A DNA stretch of 64,000 bases from Plantago major (Eukaryota; Streptophyta; Magnoliopsida; Lamiales; Plantaginaceae). Where the stretch lies: NCBI GenBank assembly GCA_026545765.1, contig CM048842.1:71847871-71911870 (forward strand). The letters run 5' to 3'. This document shows positions 46,271 to 58,400 of this stretch, piece after piece. Each line of letters starts with the position of its first letter. Within the stretch, counting starts at the first letter, position 1. Made by a program: the position numbers and the translations under genes. Under the pieces are notes generated by a model. The model saw nothing but the letters and a program-made list of their open reading frames with translations, had not been told where the DNA came from and ran no database searches.

Positions 46271-47040
46271 AGTCAGGTTAAGCACAATATAATCTTCTTT
46301 TGCACGATTGCAATTGTGGGGATCAGCCACCACGTAGCAGTTGTCAGGAGACCTGGTACCTATCATTTCAAAACATTTCTCCTTGCAAGTATGTACTTTA
46401 CAAGTGTGTTTGTTAAATTTGACCTTCAAATAATCATCACACACATGACAAGACACTAATAAGGTTAGCAGTTAAACCTTCAACCAACAGTACATTTTTC
46501 AAGGTTGGAAAACCATCAAGAGTTAACACCCCCTTCCCAAGTAATTTACTCTTGTATCCTCCTCCATAAGTTACCATTCCAGTCTTTTGAGAGACAAAGT
46601 TAGAAAGATAACTCAAGGTTCCTGTCATATGTCTTGAACATCTGCTATCAAAGTACCATCTACCTGCATTGTTAGGAGAGGTAGCAACATAAAAAGCAAC
46701 ATTACAGACAATCTTTTCCCTAGGAGCCCAAATTCTCTTATACTTTTCTCTAGAGTTTTTCCAGCCCAGAGGTTTACCATTCGACGGGATGTAAGAAGAA
46801 GCGCTTTGGAAACAAACTTTACGAAATGATAATGTTGATGTCGATGTTGACTCAACAGAGTGCTCAACATTAGATTTTTCATTCTGCTTAACAGGAGCAC
46901 CCAAAGGAACAGATTTTGGAACAGACACTTTAGGAGAGACAAAACAAGAGGAACTTACAGATTGGCAGATTGTTGCATCTTACCGTGTCCTTGTAGTTTT
47001 TCCGAGTGTTTCCTCTTAAGGTCATTCTCCCACTGGTGCT
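46271..47040 (-). pseudogene. Displaced gag C-terminus and protease segment
   Basis: Starts with a Gag coiled-coil-like piece (about 47040-46985). Then come the linker KYKRIWAPREK, the protease site WYFDSRCSRHMTG (the usual Gly replaced by Arg), LLVEGLTANLISV, and the pre-integrase piece GTRSPDNCY. These belong between nucleocapsid and integrase, but here they follow the integrase. Confidence 0.85.
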
Positions 47041-48270
47041 TCCGATGACTTGAGAACTTAGATGAACTTTTCGAATCCTTGAGGGTGGATCACCTCTAAT
47101 GGAATCCAGAGGTACAGTCGGTTCCAGAACAGGTTCATCTTCATTTTTAGAGACAGATTCATCTGATGAGCTATCCCCCTGCAATGTTGGGCGCGATGTT
47201 GACTCAACATTGTGATCAACATTGACTCCATCTTCTCTGACAAGAATCGAGACGGGAATCGGTATAGAACCCGATCCGATTTACACTGCTTCGTGTGCAA
47301 GAATCGCTTTTCCGCACAAGACTTCTCAACTTGCTGTTTTTCAAAGGGCACTGAGTCATCAAAAGTAATGTTAATGATTCTTGAGCTTTGTGTCCTTAGA
47401 TTATACACCCTATATGCATGGCTATTAAGAGAGTAACCAACAAAAATGCCTTTATCACTTTTTGCATCAAACTTGCCTAAATGTTCTCTATCATTGAGAA
47501 TATAGCAAGCACAACCAAACACATGAAAGTACTTAAGATTAGGCCTCTTGCCATTTAGAATCTCATAGGGAGTGATTGAAGTTCCTGGTCTAAGGTAGAC
47601 TCTATTTATTATGTGACAAGCGATTTATGTTCAAATTTCACAATCTTTTTGAAAGGTTCATGGAACTCAACATAACCCTAGCCATTTCTTGTAAGGTCCG
47701 ATTCTTTCTCTCAGCCACTCCATTTTGTTGTGGAGTTTTGGGTGCATAAAACTCATGAAGGATTCCTTTCTTTTCGCAAAAATCAGCAAAGGTTTGATTC
47801 TCAAATTCCCTACCATGATCCGACCTAATGCGTTGGACAACAGTAGCATATTGATTACTAAACCTAGCATGCAGTTTCTTGAAGGAATCAAAAGTTTCAG
47901 ATTTTTCTTTTAAAAAACTTACCCAAGTAAATCGAGAAAAATCATCAACTATGACACAGATGTACTTCTTACCACCTAGACTATCTACCTTAATTGGTCC
48001 CATTAAGTCCATATGTAAGAGTTCGAAGCAGTTGGATGTACCTGTTTTCTGCCCTTCGGTTTGTAGGGATGTATGCACAGCTCTAGTTTGTTTACCTTTT
48101 AGGCAGTCACCGCACACTTGCTTTCCGACATTGCTCAGCTTCGGCAGTCCTCTAAACGCATCCAGTTTGATGAGTCTTTCAATGTTCCTATAGCTTACAT
48201 GGCCAAATTTCTTGTGCCAAGTCACAACTTCATCATCTCTTGCCTCAATTTGTTCGTCAGTGAGTTCTTC
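47041..48270 (-). pseudogene. Sirevirus integrase and linker
   Basis: GAG-pre-integrase (WHKKFGHVSYRN) and the integrase core (HMDLMGP, IRSDHGREFEN, TPQQNGVAERKNRT) lie at 48270-47638. After a frame break, 47522-47058 gives the C-terminal part (FVGYSLNSHAYRVYN) and a linker to the missing reverse transcriptase. Confidence 0.9.
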
Positions 48271-48559
48271 TTCAAGAGAATGATCTGCAGACAAATCAAC
48301 TGAACCATGCAAACAATAGACATCAGTAGACATTGAGTTTTCAGAGTCAGAAACTTTTTCCCTGAATATTTCTTTGCACGTCTGTGAGTCATCATAATCA
48401 AAGAAGAGGATCTGAGATGATGTTGAGTTTTCATTGTTGACTAAACATCGATTTCCAACATCGTCCAGAACAGAGGACAGAGCTGCAACACGACCTTCTG
48501 AAGCATCAGATTCCTGTTCATCACCTGAAACATCACTGAGACAAGCAAACAAAGTCTTT

Positions 48560-49552
48560 TTCTTCTTACGAAGAGAGTTAGCACATTCATTCTGATAATG
48601 TCCCCATCCTTGACATTCAAAACATCTAACTTTGCTAAGTTGAGCAGGACTTAAACTAGGGGAATCTACAGTCTTTTTAAACTTGTTTGTGCCTTTTGAA
48701 TTGCTTGAAGAGCCTTTGTTAGAATTCTTTCTAAAGCTGGTTTTGTTGAACTTTCTACGCAACCTAGCAAGAGCTTTATCGAAATCTTCTTCAGTCATCT
48801 CATCAGATTCATCACTACTTCTTTCAGACTCAGAGATTTTTGATTTTGAGTGAAGAGACATACTATGACTTTTCGTACCTTTGCGCTCATTCTGTTGGAG
48901 CTCAAAATTTTTCAAATTGTTCATCAGAGTATGAAAATCCATAGTAGCTGTGTTTTGAGTATCTTCCAAAACAGTTGCTTTTATGTCAAATTTTGAAGAA
49001 AGAGTACTAACTTTTGAAAATCGATTGCTTATTAGACATAGCATCACTAGCTAGCTTGAATATCATTTGAAATAGTGAAGCTTTATCAAAATAAGAATCA
49101 ATGGTTTCTTCTTCTGCCATTCTCAAGTTTTCAAATTTTGACCAAAGCAGTTGAAGTTTAGTTTGCTTAATACTGTTATCACCTTCACAATGATTTTGCA
49201 ACAAATCCCAAGCTTGTTTAGCAGTAGTGCAATTCTGAATGAGCTTAAACATATGTGGATCAATATGCGAAAAAATAGCATTCAAAGCTTTTTCATTGTA
49301 AGAGCTAGCAAGAAAATCATCACCTGACCATTGAGCTTCTGGTTTAGGAACGACATCTCCATCAGCGTCTGGTCCTATGGTAGGCCACATATAGCCTTCA
49401 AGAACATATTTCCATGCACGTCCTTCAATGGATTTGATATACGTTCTGATCCGTATTTTCCAGTAGTGGTAGTTCGACCCATCTAGCACATGTGGCTTGT
49501 TGACACTTGAATTGACAACGTCCATTGTAGTAGTACCAAATCCAGACACCAA
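48560..49552 (-). pseudogene. Sirevirus gag
   Basis: The frame 49552-49007 holds the Gag core (GSNYHYWKIRIRTYIKSIEG, then KALNAIFSHID and AKQAWDLL). The frame 49047-47638 continues with the zinc knuckle CFECQGWGHYQNEC near 48615. One frameshift lies near 49020-49040. Confidence 0.92.
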
Positions 49553-49819
49553 TTAATTAGGCCGGCACAGTTAGGCTCTATTCTCTTCGTCTGAACAAAA
49601 CAGAACAGAACTAAACTGATCTGAACTAAACTGATCTGAACTGAATTGTAGTATAAAATATAACTAAGCAGAACTGAACTAAACTGAATGGATCTAAACT
49701 GAACTGAATGAGTTTGCAGACAAAGAGAACAGAGCCATGAGAAGCTCTCCGGTTGATAGGCTGGCCCTACTATACCAACACATGTCCTTTCCCGCGCACT
49801 TTGTCCTCGCTCGTACGTG

Positions 49820-49937
49820 AACCGGAAGACTTTCCAATTGGTCATCCATCTAAGATTGCTCCTAAGAAAGCACGCTTAACTTTGAAGTTCTTATGGATGA
49901 TTTATGAAAAGAAAGGAAGGTACACCTTGCTGGTAAT
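49820..49937 (-). mobile_element. 5S rRNA-derived sequence, probably a Cassandra-type TRIM LTR
   Basis: On the minus strand the sequence follows 5S rRNA: 'taccagca' near 49937, then 'aagaacttcaaagttaagcg' and 'tgctt', then 'atcttagatggatgacc' and 'ggaaagtc'. Cassandra elements are short LTR retrotransposons with 5S-derived LTRs. Full LTR ends were not found. A dead 5S pseudogene is the alternative. Confidence 0.65.
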
Positions 49938-50571
49938 ATAATTACATAAATTCTCACATATTGAATCTAACTAAAGTATCGTCTGTTGGCACGCCAAATT
50001 TCTAAGATTGGCCATATATAATTCTTCTAAATTCATAAATGGAGTGAAAATAATTTAAAATCACCGAGTGAAAATAAAAGCATAAAACCGGAATAAAAGT
50101 TAAACCTTAGAGATCTCTATAAACATTTCAAGTGTAATCAATGCTCGTATACGCACATGTATTTTATTTACTACTAAGTCGCAAGGTACTTTAGCCACAT
50201 TTCGTCAATGATAACACTAACTCAGCTAATTTACATGATGGTGAAGAACGAACACGTGCTCAGGGTTATTCTTCCTTATCCTAGTCGTGCAAACTTTGAC
50301 TCCGCATTTTTCCGCATCAACCTCTGCATATTAAGAATCACAAATAAAGGGTGTTCCTCGTATCCAAGTCAAATATGTCCCGAATAATATTTTACAACCA
50401 CTCCAACCCCATCTGATTGAGCCTGTCAAAAATAGAAACATCAAATTTATCTTGATCCATATCTAATAAAAAAATAACAACTAAAGAAGAATATTTGTAG
50501 AGTTGTATTTAAGTACACAATTATAGTAGATAATATTGTTGTTAGTCGACTTTAGGAAAACATGTGTGTCA
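49938..50571. other. No recognisable feature
   Basis: AT-rich, with short open frames only. Confidence 0.4.
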
Positions 50572-52317
50572 CGCCCCAAAACCAAAATAATTTGGCGCGA
50601 CCGGCCGTCTATCGTGAGATGGGCTCACGCCAAGACGAAGCCTTCCTTTAATTCTCAAATACATCAATGATCTCAGAGTGGTACAAACAGAGCATCTAAA
50701 ATCCCATAAACTAAATTACAACAATTACAAATACTCAAACGACTACAACGATTCCAATACTACAAGTCATCCTATACAATACAAATCATCCTATACAATA
50801 GAAATCTCATAGTCGCAGCAACTACTAAACAACCTTCACATATCCATCATCTGACTACCATCTCAACTCCAAAGTATCTTCGTCCAATCACTTATGAAAT
50901 ATCTGAAAGGAGGGTGTAAGGGTGAGCTCCTGGCACTTTTACCCGGATCAAGTACATATGAAAAGTTTACATATATATACACTCCGTTTAATATCAAACA
51001 TAGTCGAAAATCATTTGCATGGAACACATGTCACAATACACTATTCACATTTAGCTCGAATCAAATATACACTACAGCCACACAAACCGTGGTGGCACAC
51101 AGGTCGGTTTTCACATAACATATACCCTAACACAATATGGTCACACACATAATACTGGGAGTACTCCAAAGCACGACATCCCCCGAAAGGGTCACACACT
51201 TCATAGGCATATCGATGAGCATAAACGTACACATAATCCATGCTTTCACAAAATAGCTTTCATAAATCGTACACATAACAAATAAATTTTATGGGTACAT
51301 ATACTTGATCCTTTTCGAATAGACTATTATATCAAGTCCCATTCATTTATAATAACCATAAGTAGTTTGTCAATCATAAAACATACATATATATACGATA
51401 ACAATAAATTAGAAGCAAAAGTGTCAAGAGATCCCCTTACCTCAAGGTCGATACGAATCCAACTTAACATAGCCAACTACAAAGCTCCAATGTATAACTC
51501 AAATTCTCCAAAGTCACCTTAACCCTTAAATCCTCCCAAAACACCCCTTATTAACTCCACAAAGCCACTATTCCGGTTTAAAGGTTGAAACTGAGAAAAC
51601 GGGTAAAAAGGTAATTTATGGAACTAGGAAAATAGGTCTAAATAAGGTAGAAGGGCATATAGTCAATATTCCACAACGTTCAGGGGCAAAACGGTAATTT
51701 ACATGGGTCGCAAATAGGCTGGAAATAAAAAGGCTTAAAATAAGGCAAAAGGTTTAAAATAAGCATATCATGGAAGTCGAACTGCTGTCCTCCAGAACTC
51801 CATGGCCACACGCTTCTGCCACTCGGCCAGGGCAATTGCTGTAACTAGCAATTGCAAGTCTAACACAGCTGTTTAACCCGTTAAATTACAAACAGCCCCT
51901 GCCCCTATTCAAATTCTCAAACACATGTCCTTCAAGACTCTGCAAATTATCAATTCGGTCCCTACGAATTCCCATACTTTTTACACCTTGATTTAAACCA
52001 TTCAACATCCAAGCTAAGGGCCGAAAATCGACAACCCATCATCTCCTCCATACAAAACGATCACTAACCGTCCAAAACATCAAGGAATCGGTCCATGTAA
52101 ATTTTGAATTCGATCTGATCCGGTTTCACAATTGCAAAGCACCAACTTGCATCGGTTTCAATCCGATTTCATCCTACCAAGGTCGAATCAAGGAGTTCGG
52201 TGGTTAAGGAAGCAAAGACGTGATCGGTAGGCGATGGGGGTGGCTCAATGGTGAGAAGGGAACGAGAAGGCAGATGGGAGATAAAAGAATACGAACAACC
52301 AGTTTACGGCTCTTTTT
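50572..52317. mobile_element. Possible old LTR or retrotransposon-derived DNA
   Basis: It begins 'tgtcacgccccaaaacc', like many plant LTR starts, and continues for 1.7 kb without coding. No second LTR, primer site or target duplication was found, so the assignment is weak. Confidence 0.25.
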
Positions 52318-52911
52318 AGCAAAACTAGCTGGAAAGCTAGCTGGTTAGGTAGCTGGTTAGCTAGCTGAAAAGCTAGCTGGTTTTAAATGTAGGTGTTTAG
52401 CAAATTAGCTGAAAAGCTAGCTGGTATTTTGTAAAATGACATAAAAGAGCATTACTCTTATTTTTCTTTTCTTTAACCTTTCTTATCGTATTATTAGTCT
52501 ATAGTTTTTTAAATAATAATATATCATATTTTGTCCAATAATTATAATATATATTCAATGTACTTTACATCGCTACTTTAATAACATCATCAAAATTATC
52601 AGAAGTTGAAAGAAATAATCGTTGAGCATTTTAACTTAGTAATGAAAAAAATCAGTAATTGATGTGCACTACATGTATGCATTTTAAAGAGGTGCGAATA
52701 CATTAATCCTTATGCTAGTTGCAAAAAAGTACACAAAATGTATAACAAAGGATCCTTATGCTTATAACAATGGCTTCAGCACCTAAATTAAAACTAGATG
52801 TCATAACTTGTTGCGTGCTTGCAAGATGAATCTCAGGCTGATAATGTTGGGTGCATGATGTATAGAATTCGTTGCTAGGTAATATGGGTGTTGTTACTTC
52901 TTATTTTATTT

Positions 52912-53117
52912 AGTCTAATTTAGTTTAATTTGGGTAGGGATATTTTCGGAATAAAAATATAAGAAGCTCCTTCTTTTTCAAAAAAGCTACTCAAGGAAGC
53001 TTCTTTTTCCAGCTAGCTGGAAAAAGAAGCTAGTCAATGTAGCTTTTTTTTTAAAGAAGGAGCTTCTTATCTTTTTCATTCCGAAAATATCCCTAACATA
53101 TATTAACCTAAATTAGA
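52912..53117. repeat. Central hairpin with perfect 34-bp palindrome
   Basis: Arms of about 75-80 bp (near 52912-52990 and 53040-53117) are inverted copies. The tip 52998-53031 is a perfect palindrome centred on AGCTAGCT. It shares the agctagctgg motif with the outer termini. Confidence 0.9.
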
Positions 53118-53129
53118 ATAATATTATTG

Positions 53130-54911
53130 ATGTTTAGAGAGAGAGAGTTTGTGAGGGAGAGAAACCCTAGAGCCTTCCGTAGGTTCCCGGCCGCTCACCG
53201 GCCACCAAAAGCTTTCCTACATAGCCATAAGCCAACCCGTGCTGTTCCTTCTCCCTTAGATCTTCGTAGGGTACCTGTGAGCACCGTGGAGAGGAACTTC
53301 AGATGTCCGTTTGAAGCTAGAAAGAATGGAGTGCATTCGAAATGGGTAGAAAAATTAACTAGGAATTCAAAGAGTCTTTATATCACAAATTTTCCTGAAG
53401 ATTGGAGTGCGACTGATGTCAAGGAGCTGTTGGAGAAATATTGGATCGTCAAGGATGTGTTCATGCCAAACAAACGGAATGTGAGTGGGGAAAAGTTTGC
53501 ATTTGCAAGATTTGAGAATAATGTGAAATTGAATGAGATTTTGGCGGAAGTGCAAGGATTTTGTATGGGGAATACCAAGATTTTGGCGAACAGAGCTGCT
53601 TTTGATCGAGAGAATGGCATCGAACAGAGATCCAAGGTTCGGCAAGAGATGTTTGTGAATTTACCGAGCAAGAGAAATGAAGGGGTGAGCTATCTGCAGG
53701 CTGCTAAACAAGGAGGTCGCAATCAGGTGGAAGTTGGGAGAGATCAATTTGAGAAAGCAGGAAGGTTGGAGGAGATTAAAGATTCTGGTTATCATAAACG
53801 AAGAGAGAAGGTTAACGAAGAGGGAGATTTTGATTCAAGTTTTATTTTCAAACCAGAAAACAAGTCTATTGATTGGGTTCGAAGGATGCTGGTTTGTGGT
53901 CTGAAAGAGGGGGTAAGTATGGAGGAGGCTGTGGACTTTCTTCAAACCAAAGGTTATATACAGTCAAGAATAGTATAGTTCTCTGTTGATTTATGGATAG
54001 TTGATAATACAAATAAGGAGGATCAGATTAACATTTTGAAGGGGGATCCTAAATGGCTAGAGACTATTTTTACGTTCATTCGACCTTGGAAGGAGTCGGA
54101 TGTTGATGGAAGGAGAAAGATTTGGCTAAACGTGCATGGAGTCCCGTTGCATGGTTGGTGTCCGCAGTTGTTCAAGAAAATTGGAAATAAATTTGGAAAG
54201 ATCCTGGAGGTTTGTCAAAATACCATTGAAAAGAAAGACTTGCGCAAAGGTTGTGTCTTGCTCGAAACTCCAATCTTTGATCGAATTGGCAACAAATTTC
54301 GAGTTAAAATTTGGGAGAAATATTACACAATTCATGTGATGGAATCCAATATCGTTCATGGAGGTAGTAATACAGATTATGCATCCATGGCAGGTGATGA
54401 ATCAGAGTCTGACGAGTCGGAACCGGACGAGTTGTGTTCCGATGAGGAAGAAGTTGGAGAGTCATTTGTGCCTGAAAGTGAATTCAATGATGAGGGACAT
54501 GATGTAAATGTTGAGTTGTTTGAGGAGGGTTGGGAAGGAGCTTGTTTGGGAGTTATTAATAAAGCAAAGATTGGGAATGAGAATGTGTTGTTGAGAAATA
54601 ATGGTGTGGATGAGGACAGGCAAGGAGTTCTGTTTAGGAGTGAAAGATTCAGGGAACAGGAGCCGGTGCAAGCAGAATTAAGAGAAGAAACGGGTGGTGG
54701 GCCGGCTGGGATTGTAGAGTTGGGCTTGAAGGATCTATTGGATTGCAACATGGAGAAAAGTGGGCCAGATGTTGAAAGCGTATTAGGCCATGAGGCTATT
54801 CTTAAGGCCCAGCGAAATGATCCAGTTAACATGGAGCCTCTTCTTCCACCAAGTGATAAGGATAAGATAAGTGATGGATGGAACATTCTGTACTCACGAT
54901 GTGAGTCTTGA
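53130..54911 (+). pseudogene. LINE ORF1 (RNA-binding), one in-frame stop
   Basis: ATG at 53130. An RRM-like fold is suggested by SLYITNFPEDW (RNP2) and KFAFARFEN (RNP1), residues about 86-135. After an in-frame TAG at 53976-53978 the same frame continues to 54911 with WLNVHGVPLHGW and a long acidic Ser/Asp/Glu part. Plant L1 ORF1 proteins bind the element RNA. A further frame, 54871-55443, may be the shifted C-terminus. Confidence 0.8.
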
Positions 54912-55427
54912 AACAGAGACGATTGCGAGAGAAAATTCGACTGATCCGTTCAATATATATCCGCTGATCATAAACCACGATAAGGAAGTTCAAGTTAAGC
55001 ACAAGAGATTGAAGTTGAGGTCGTTGAAGGAGCTGTCGATCGATCAAAATCAGCGGATGGAGGGAAGATTTGTGGAGAAGCAAGGTACCAATAGAAACCA
55101 ATCGAAGTTTGGAACTGATGAAAGAGAAGGAGTTGATAGAAGGTTGAAGAGAGAGCGGAGGTGTAAATCGGTGGCGGAAGATAGTGGTATTGGCAGTATA
55201 GTGATGGATGGAGGTGTGGTTTTGGAAGATAGTGAGATAGTAGCTTGCAACAGTTTGCTGATTAAGAGGAACGAATTGGATGCTCAGGAAGCGTGGAGAA
55301 TCGGAAATTCATTGGGGATTTTGGAGGAGGTGAACAGAGAATTAGTTGTACAGAAATTTAAGGAGTGGGATTTAAGGGATGCAGGGGGAGTAGGTGGGCA
55401 GGATGAGGGGAAGGTTTTGGAGACGCC

Positions 55428-58400
55428 ATGTGTTTCTCAATGAAGATCGCTAGTATAAACATTTGTGGATTGGGAAGGCGGGTGAAGAAGACTGCAATTA
55501 GGGAACTTGTATCTAAAGAAAACTTGGATTTTGTGTGTATGCAGGAGACGAAAAAGGAGTATGTGGATGAGAGGATGGCTCATACATTGTGGGGAAATAT
55601 TGACTGCAAATGGGTGTTTAGTGGTTCAAATGGAGCTGCTGGAGGTTTATGTTGCATTTGGGATAGTTCTGTGTTTGTGGGAGAGGATCTTTGGGATGAA
55701 GCAGGTGTGCTATGTGTGGTGGGGTTGTGGAAAGGAGTACGTGTAAACATAGTGAATGTATATGCACCAAACACAGCAGAAGGTAAGAAGGATACGTGGA
55801 GGATGATTGAGGAAAGAATGCGAGGGAAGGAGGAGGAGAATTGGTGCATTTGTGGCGATTTTAACGCAATCAGGTGTGAGGAAGAAAGGCGAGAATGCGT
55901 TCGCGAGGCGGTGAGATTAGAGACTTTAATGAGTTTATAAATCAAAGTCGATTGGTGGATCTGCCACTTGAGAGGAGAAAATTTACGTGGTACAAGGATA
56001 ATGGTAGAAGTTGTAGCCGGATTGATAGATTTTTATTGTCAAATCAGTGGCTGAAGAGTTGGCCAAATTTGGTGCAGATTGGTTTAAAGAGGAAAGTATC
56101 TGATCATGCGGCAATTGTTCTAAAATCTGATGTAAAGGAATCGGGTGCGAGGCCTTTCAAAATTTTGAACTGTTGGATGAAAGTAGAGGGATTTAGGGAG
56201 ATGGTTGAGGAGACTTGGAAGGAACACAAAGTGGAGGGCTGGAGCGGATTCATTTTAAAAGAAAAGCTGAAGGCAGTTAAAGAGTAATTAAGGTGTGGCA
56301 TAAGATTCATTTTGGAGAACTTGAAAAGAAAATTTTTCAGAAAACTGAGTGTATTTCGGAATTGGATAAAAAGCTGGAGACGGAGGGTTTGGATTCGCAG
56401 GAGGCTGCAGTGAAGAAATTTGAGTGGGTTGAACTAAATAGGCTTTTGGACATGAAGGATCAAATTCGAGTCCAACAATCGAGGAATACTTGGGTGAAAG
56501 AGGGTGATACGAATTCTAGGTTTTTCCACAAAAGCGTTGAGAGGAAGGGGCGTTTGAAGTTGTTGAGAGGAATTAGGATAAATGGCAGATGGTTGGATGA
56601 GGTAAAAGATGTGAAAGAAGGGATTTGTAAACATTTTGAGGGGTTGTTTGCGGCAAGAGGTGACAGGAACATTAAAGTGCCTGATATTTTGTTGGGTAAC
56701 AGGTTATCTTTGGAGAGTCTACAGGTTCTTGAAGATCGATTTTCTGAGGTCGAAATCAAAGAAACTGTATGGGATTGCGGGCTGGATAAGAGTCCAGGCC
56801 CCGATGGATTTAATTTTCACTTTTTCAGAAACTTCTGGGAGCTAATTAAGGTGGATATTGCGCGGCTGTTTGACGAGTTTTTTGAGAATGGAAAGCTGGT
56901 GCGTGGGCTAAATAATTCTTTTATTACACTCATTCCAAAATGTGCTAATCCGATGGCCATTGAGGAATTCAGACCAATTTCATTGATCAGTGGGGTGTAT
57001 AAAATAGTTGCAAAAGTACTTTCCAAGAGACTCGCAAAGGTTTTAGGGGAAGTAATTTCTTGGAATCAGTCAGCTTTTCTAGGAAACAGAAACATACTTG
57101 ACGGAGCAGTAGTAGCAAATGAAATTGTGGATTAGGCAAGGAAAGAAAAGCGGACGATCTTATTGTTTAAGATCAACTTTGAGAAAGCTTATGATTCCGT
57201 CGATTGGAGTTTTTTACTGGAGCTGCTGAGATTACTGGGCTTTGGTGAAAAATGGTGTGGCTGGATCAAAGAGTGTGTAAGTACAGCAGAGTCGTCGGTT
57301 ATTGTAAATGGGAGTTCGACTAATTCATTTAGGTTGGGGAGGGGACTTAGGCAAGGAGATCCGTTATCTCCTTTTCTCTATCTTGTGGTTGCTGAAGGTT
57401 TGAGCCGGATGATGAAGACGGCATGTGTAAAGGGGGAGTTTAAGCCGTTGAAAATTGGTCGAGATAAAGTAGAGATTTCTCATCTACAGTATGCGGATGA
57501 CTCTATAATTTTTGGTGAAGCTAAGAAGGAAAATGTCGGGGTGTTGAAAAGTGTGCTAAGATGCTTCGAATGGATGTCTGGGCTCAAAATTAATTTTAAG
57601 AAAAGTTGTTTGCTGGGAATTGGGGTCAGTGATACTGTTCTTGCAAATTGGGCATTGTTTCTTAATTGTTCTGTGGGGAAGATACCTTTCATTTTTTTGG
57701 GGGCTCCCTATTGGGGCAAGGCCTGGTGATAAAGCAGTTTGGATGAATTTAGTTGAGAGGGTGGAAAAGCGTTTGGGGAGGTGGGAGAACAACTTTCTAT
57801 CTTTTGGCGGACGGGTGGTGTTGCTTAAAGCGGTGCTCAGCTCTCTTCCTCTACACTACCTCTCTTTTTTCAAAATCCCTTCCTTTCTCCTTAACCGGCT
57901 TAATAAGTTGTACAGACATTTTTTATGGGGGGGGGGGGGGGTTGGGTGGTGATAAGAAAGTGTCGTGGGTGAGGTGGGAGCATGTATGCAAATCAAAAGA
58001 GTCGGGAGGGCTGGGGGTAAAAAAAATTAGAGTGGTTCAATTTAGCGTTGTTAGGCAAGTGGGGGTGGAGGTTTCTAACTGAAACAAATTCTCTTTGGTC
58101 GGTAGTGTTAAGATCGAAATATGGGAATTTTGTTGATGTCGTGGAGTTGTGTCAAAATAGGAAAGTGTGGGGCAGGAAGTGGTCTTCGTGTTGGAGGGAT
58201 CTTGTGAAATTTGTGGGTTGTAGTGAGCGGTTTTGGTCGGGTGTTGGTCGTATTGTGAGCGATGGAAAATCTACTCCGTTTTGGGAGGATTGTTGGGTAG
58301 ATGTGGGGGTGAAGTTAAAAGATCGTTATCCTAGATTATATAATTTGGATTTGATTAAAGGGTGTCTAGTGTCGGATAGAGTGGTGTTTGGGGATGGGAG

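Larger units (their letters stand above)
42775..49552 (-). mobile_element. Sirevirus-like Copia element, minus strand, 5' LTR lost
   Basis: Reading the minus strand, Gag starts near 49552, followed by integrase, a displaced gag/protease segment, partial reverse transcriptase and RNase H. A long 3' untranslated part and a 1,059-bp LTR come last. The Gag type, long 3' region, repeated polypurine tracts and short palindromes fit the Sirevirus (SIRE) lineage. No matching LTR is seen beyond 49552, so the 5' end was deleted. Domain order is rearranged. Confidence 0.85.

Noticed and set aside
52260-52440. Microsatellite or promoter signal from repeated AGCTAGCTGG
   Set aside because: Explained by the terminal inverted repeat of the fold-back element.
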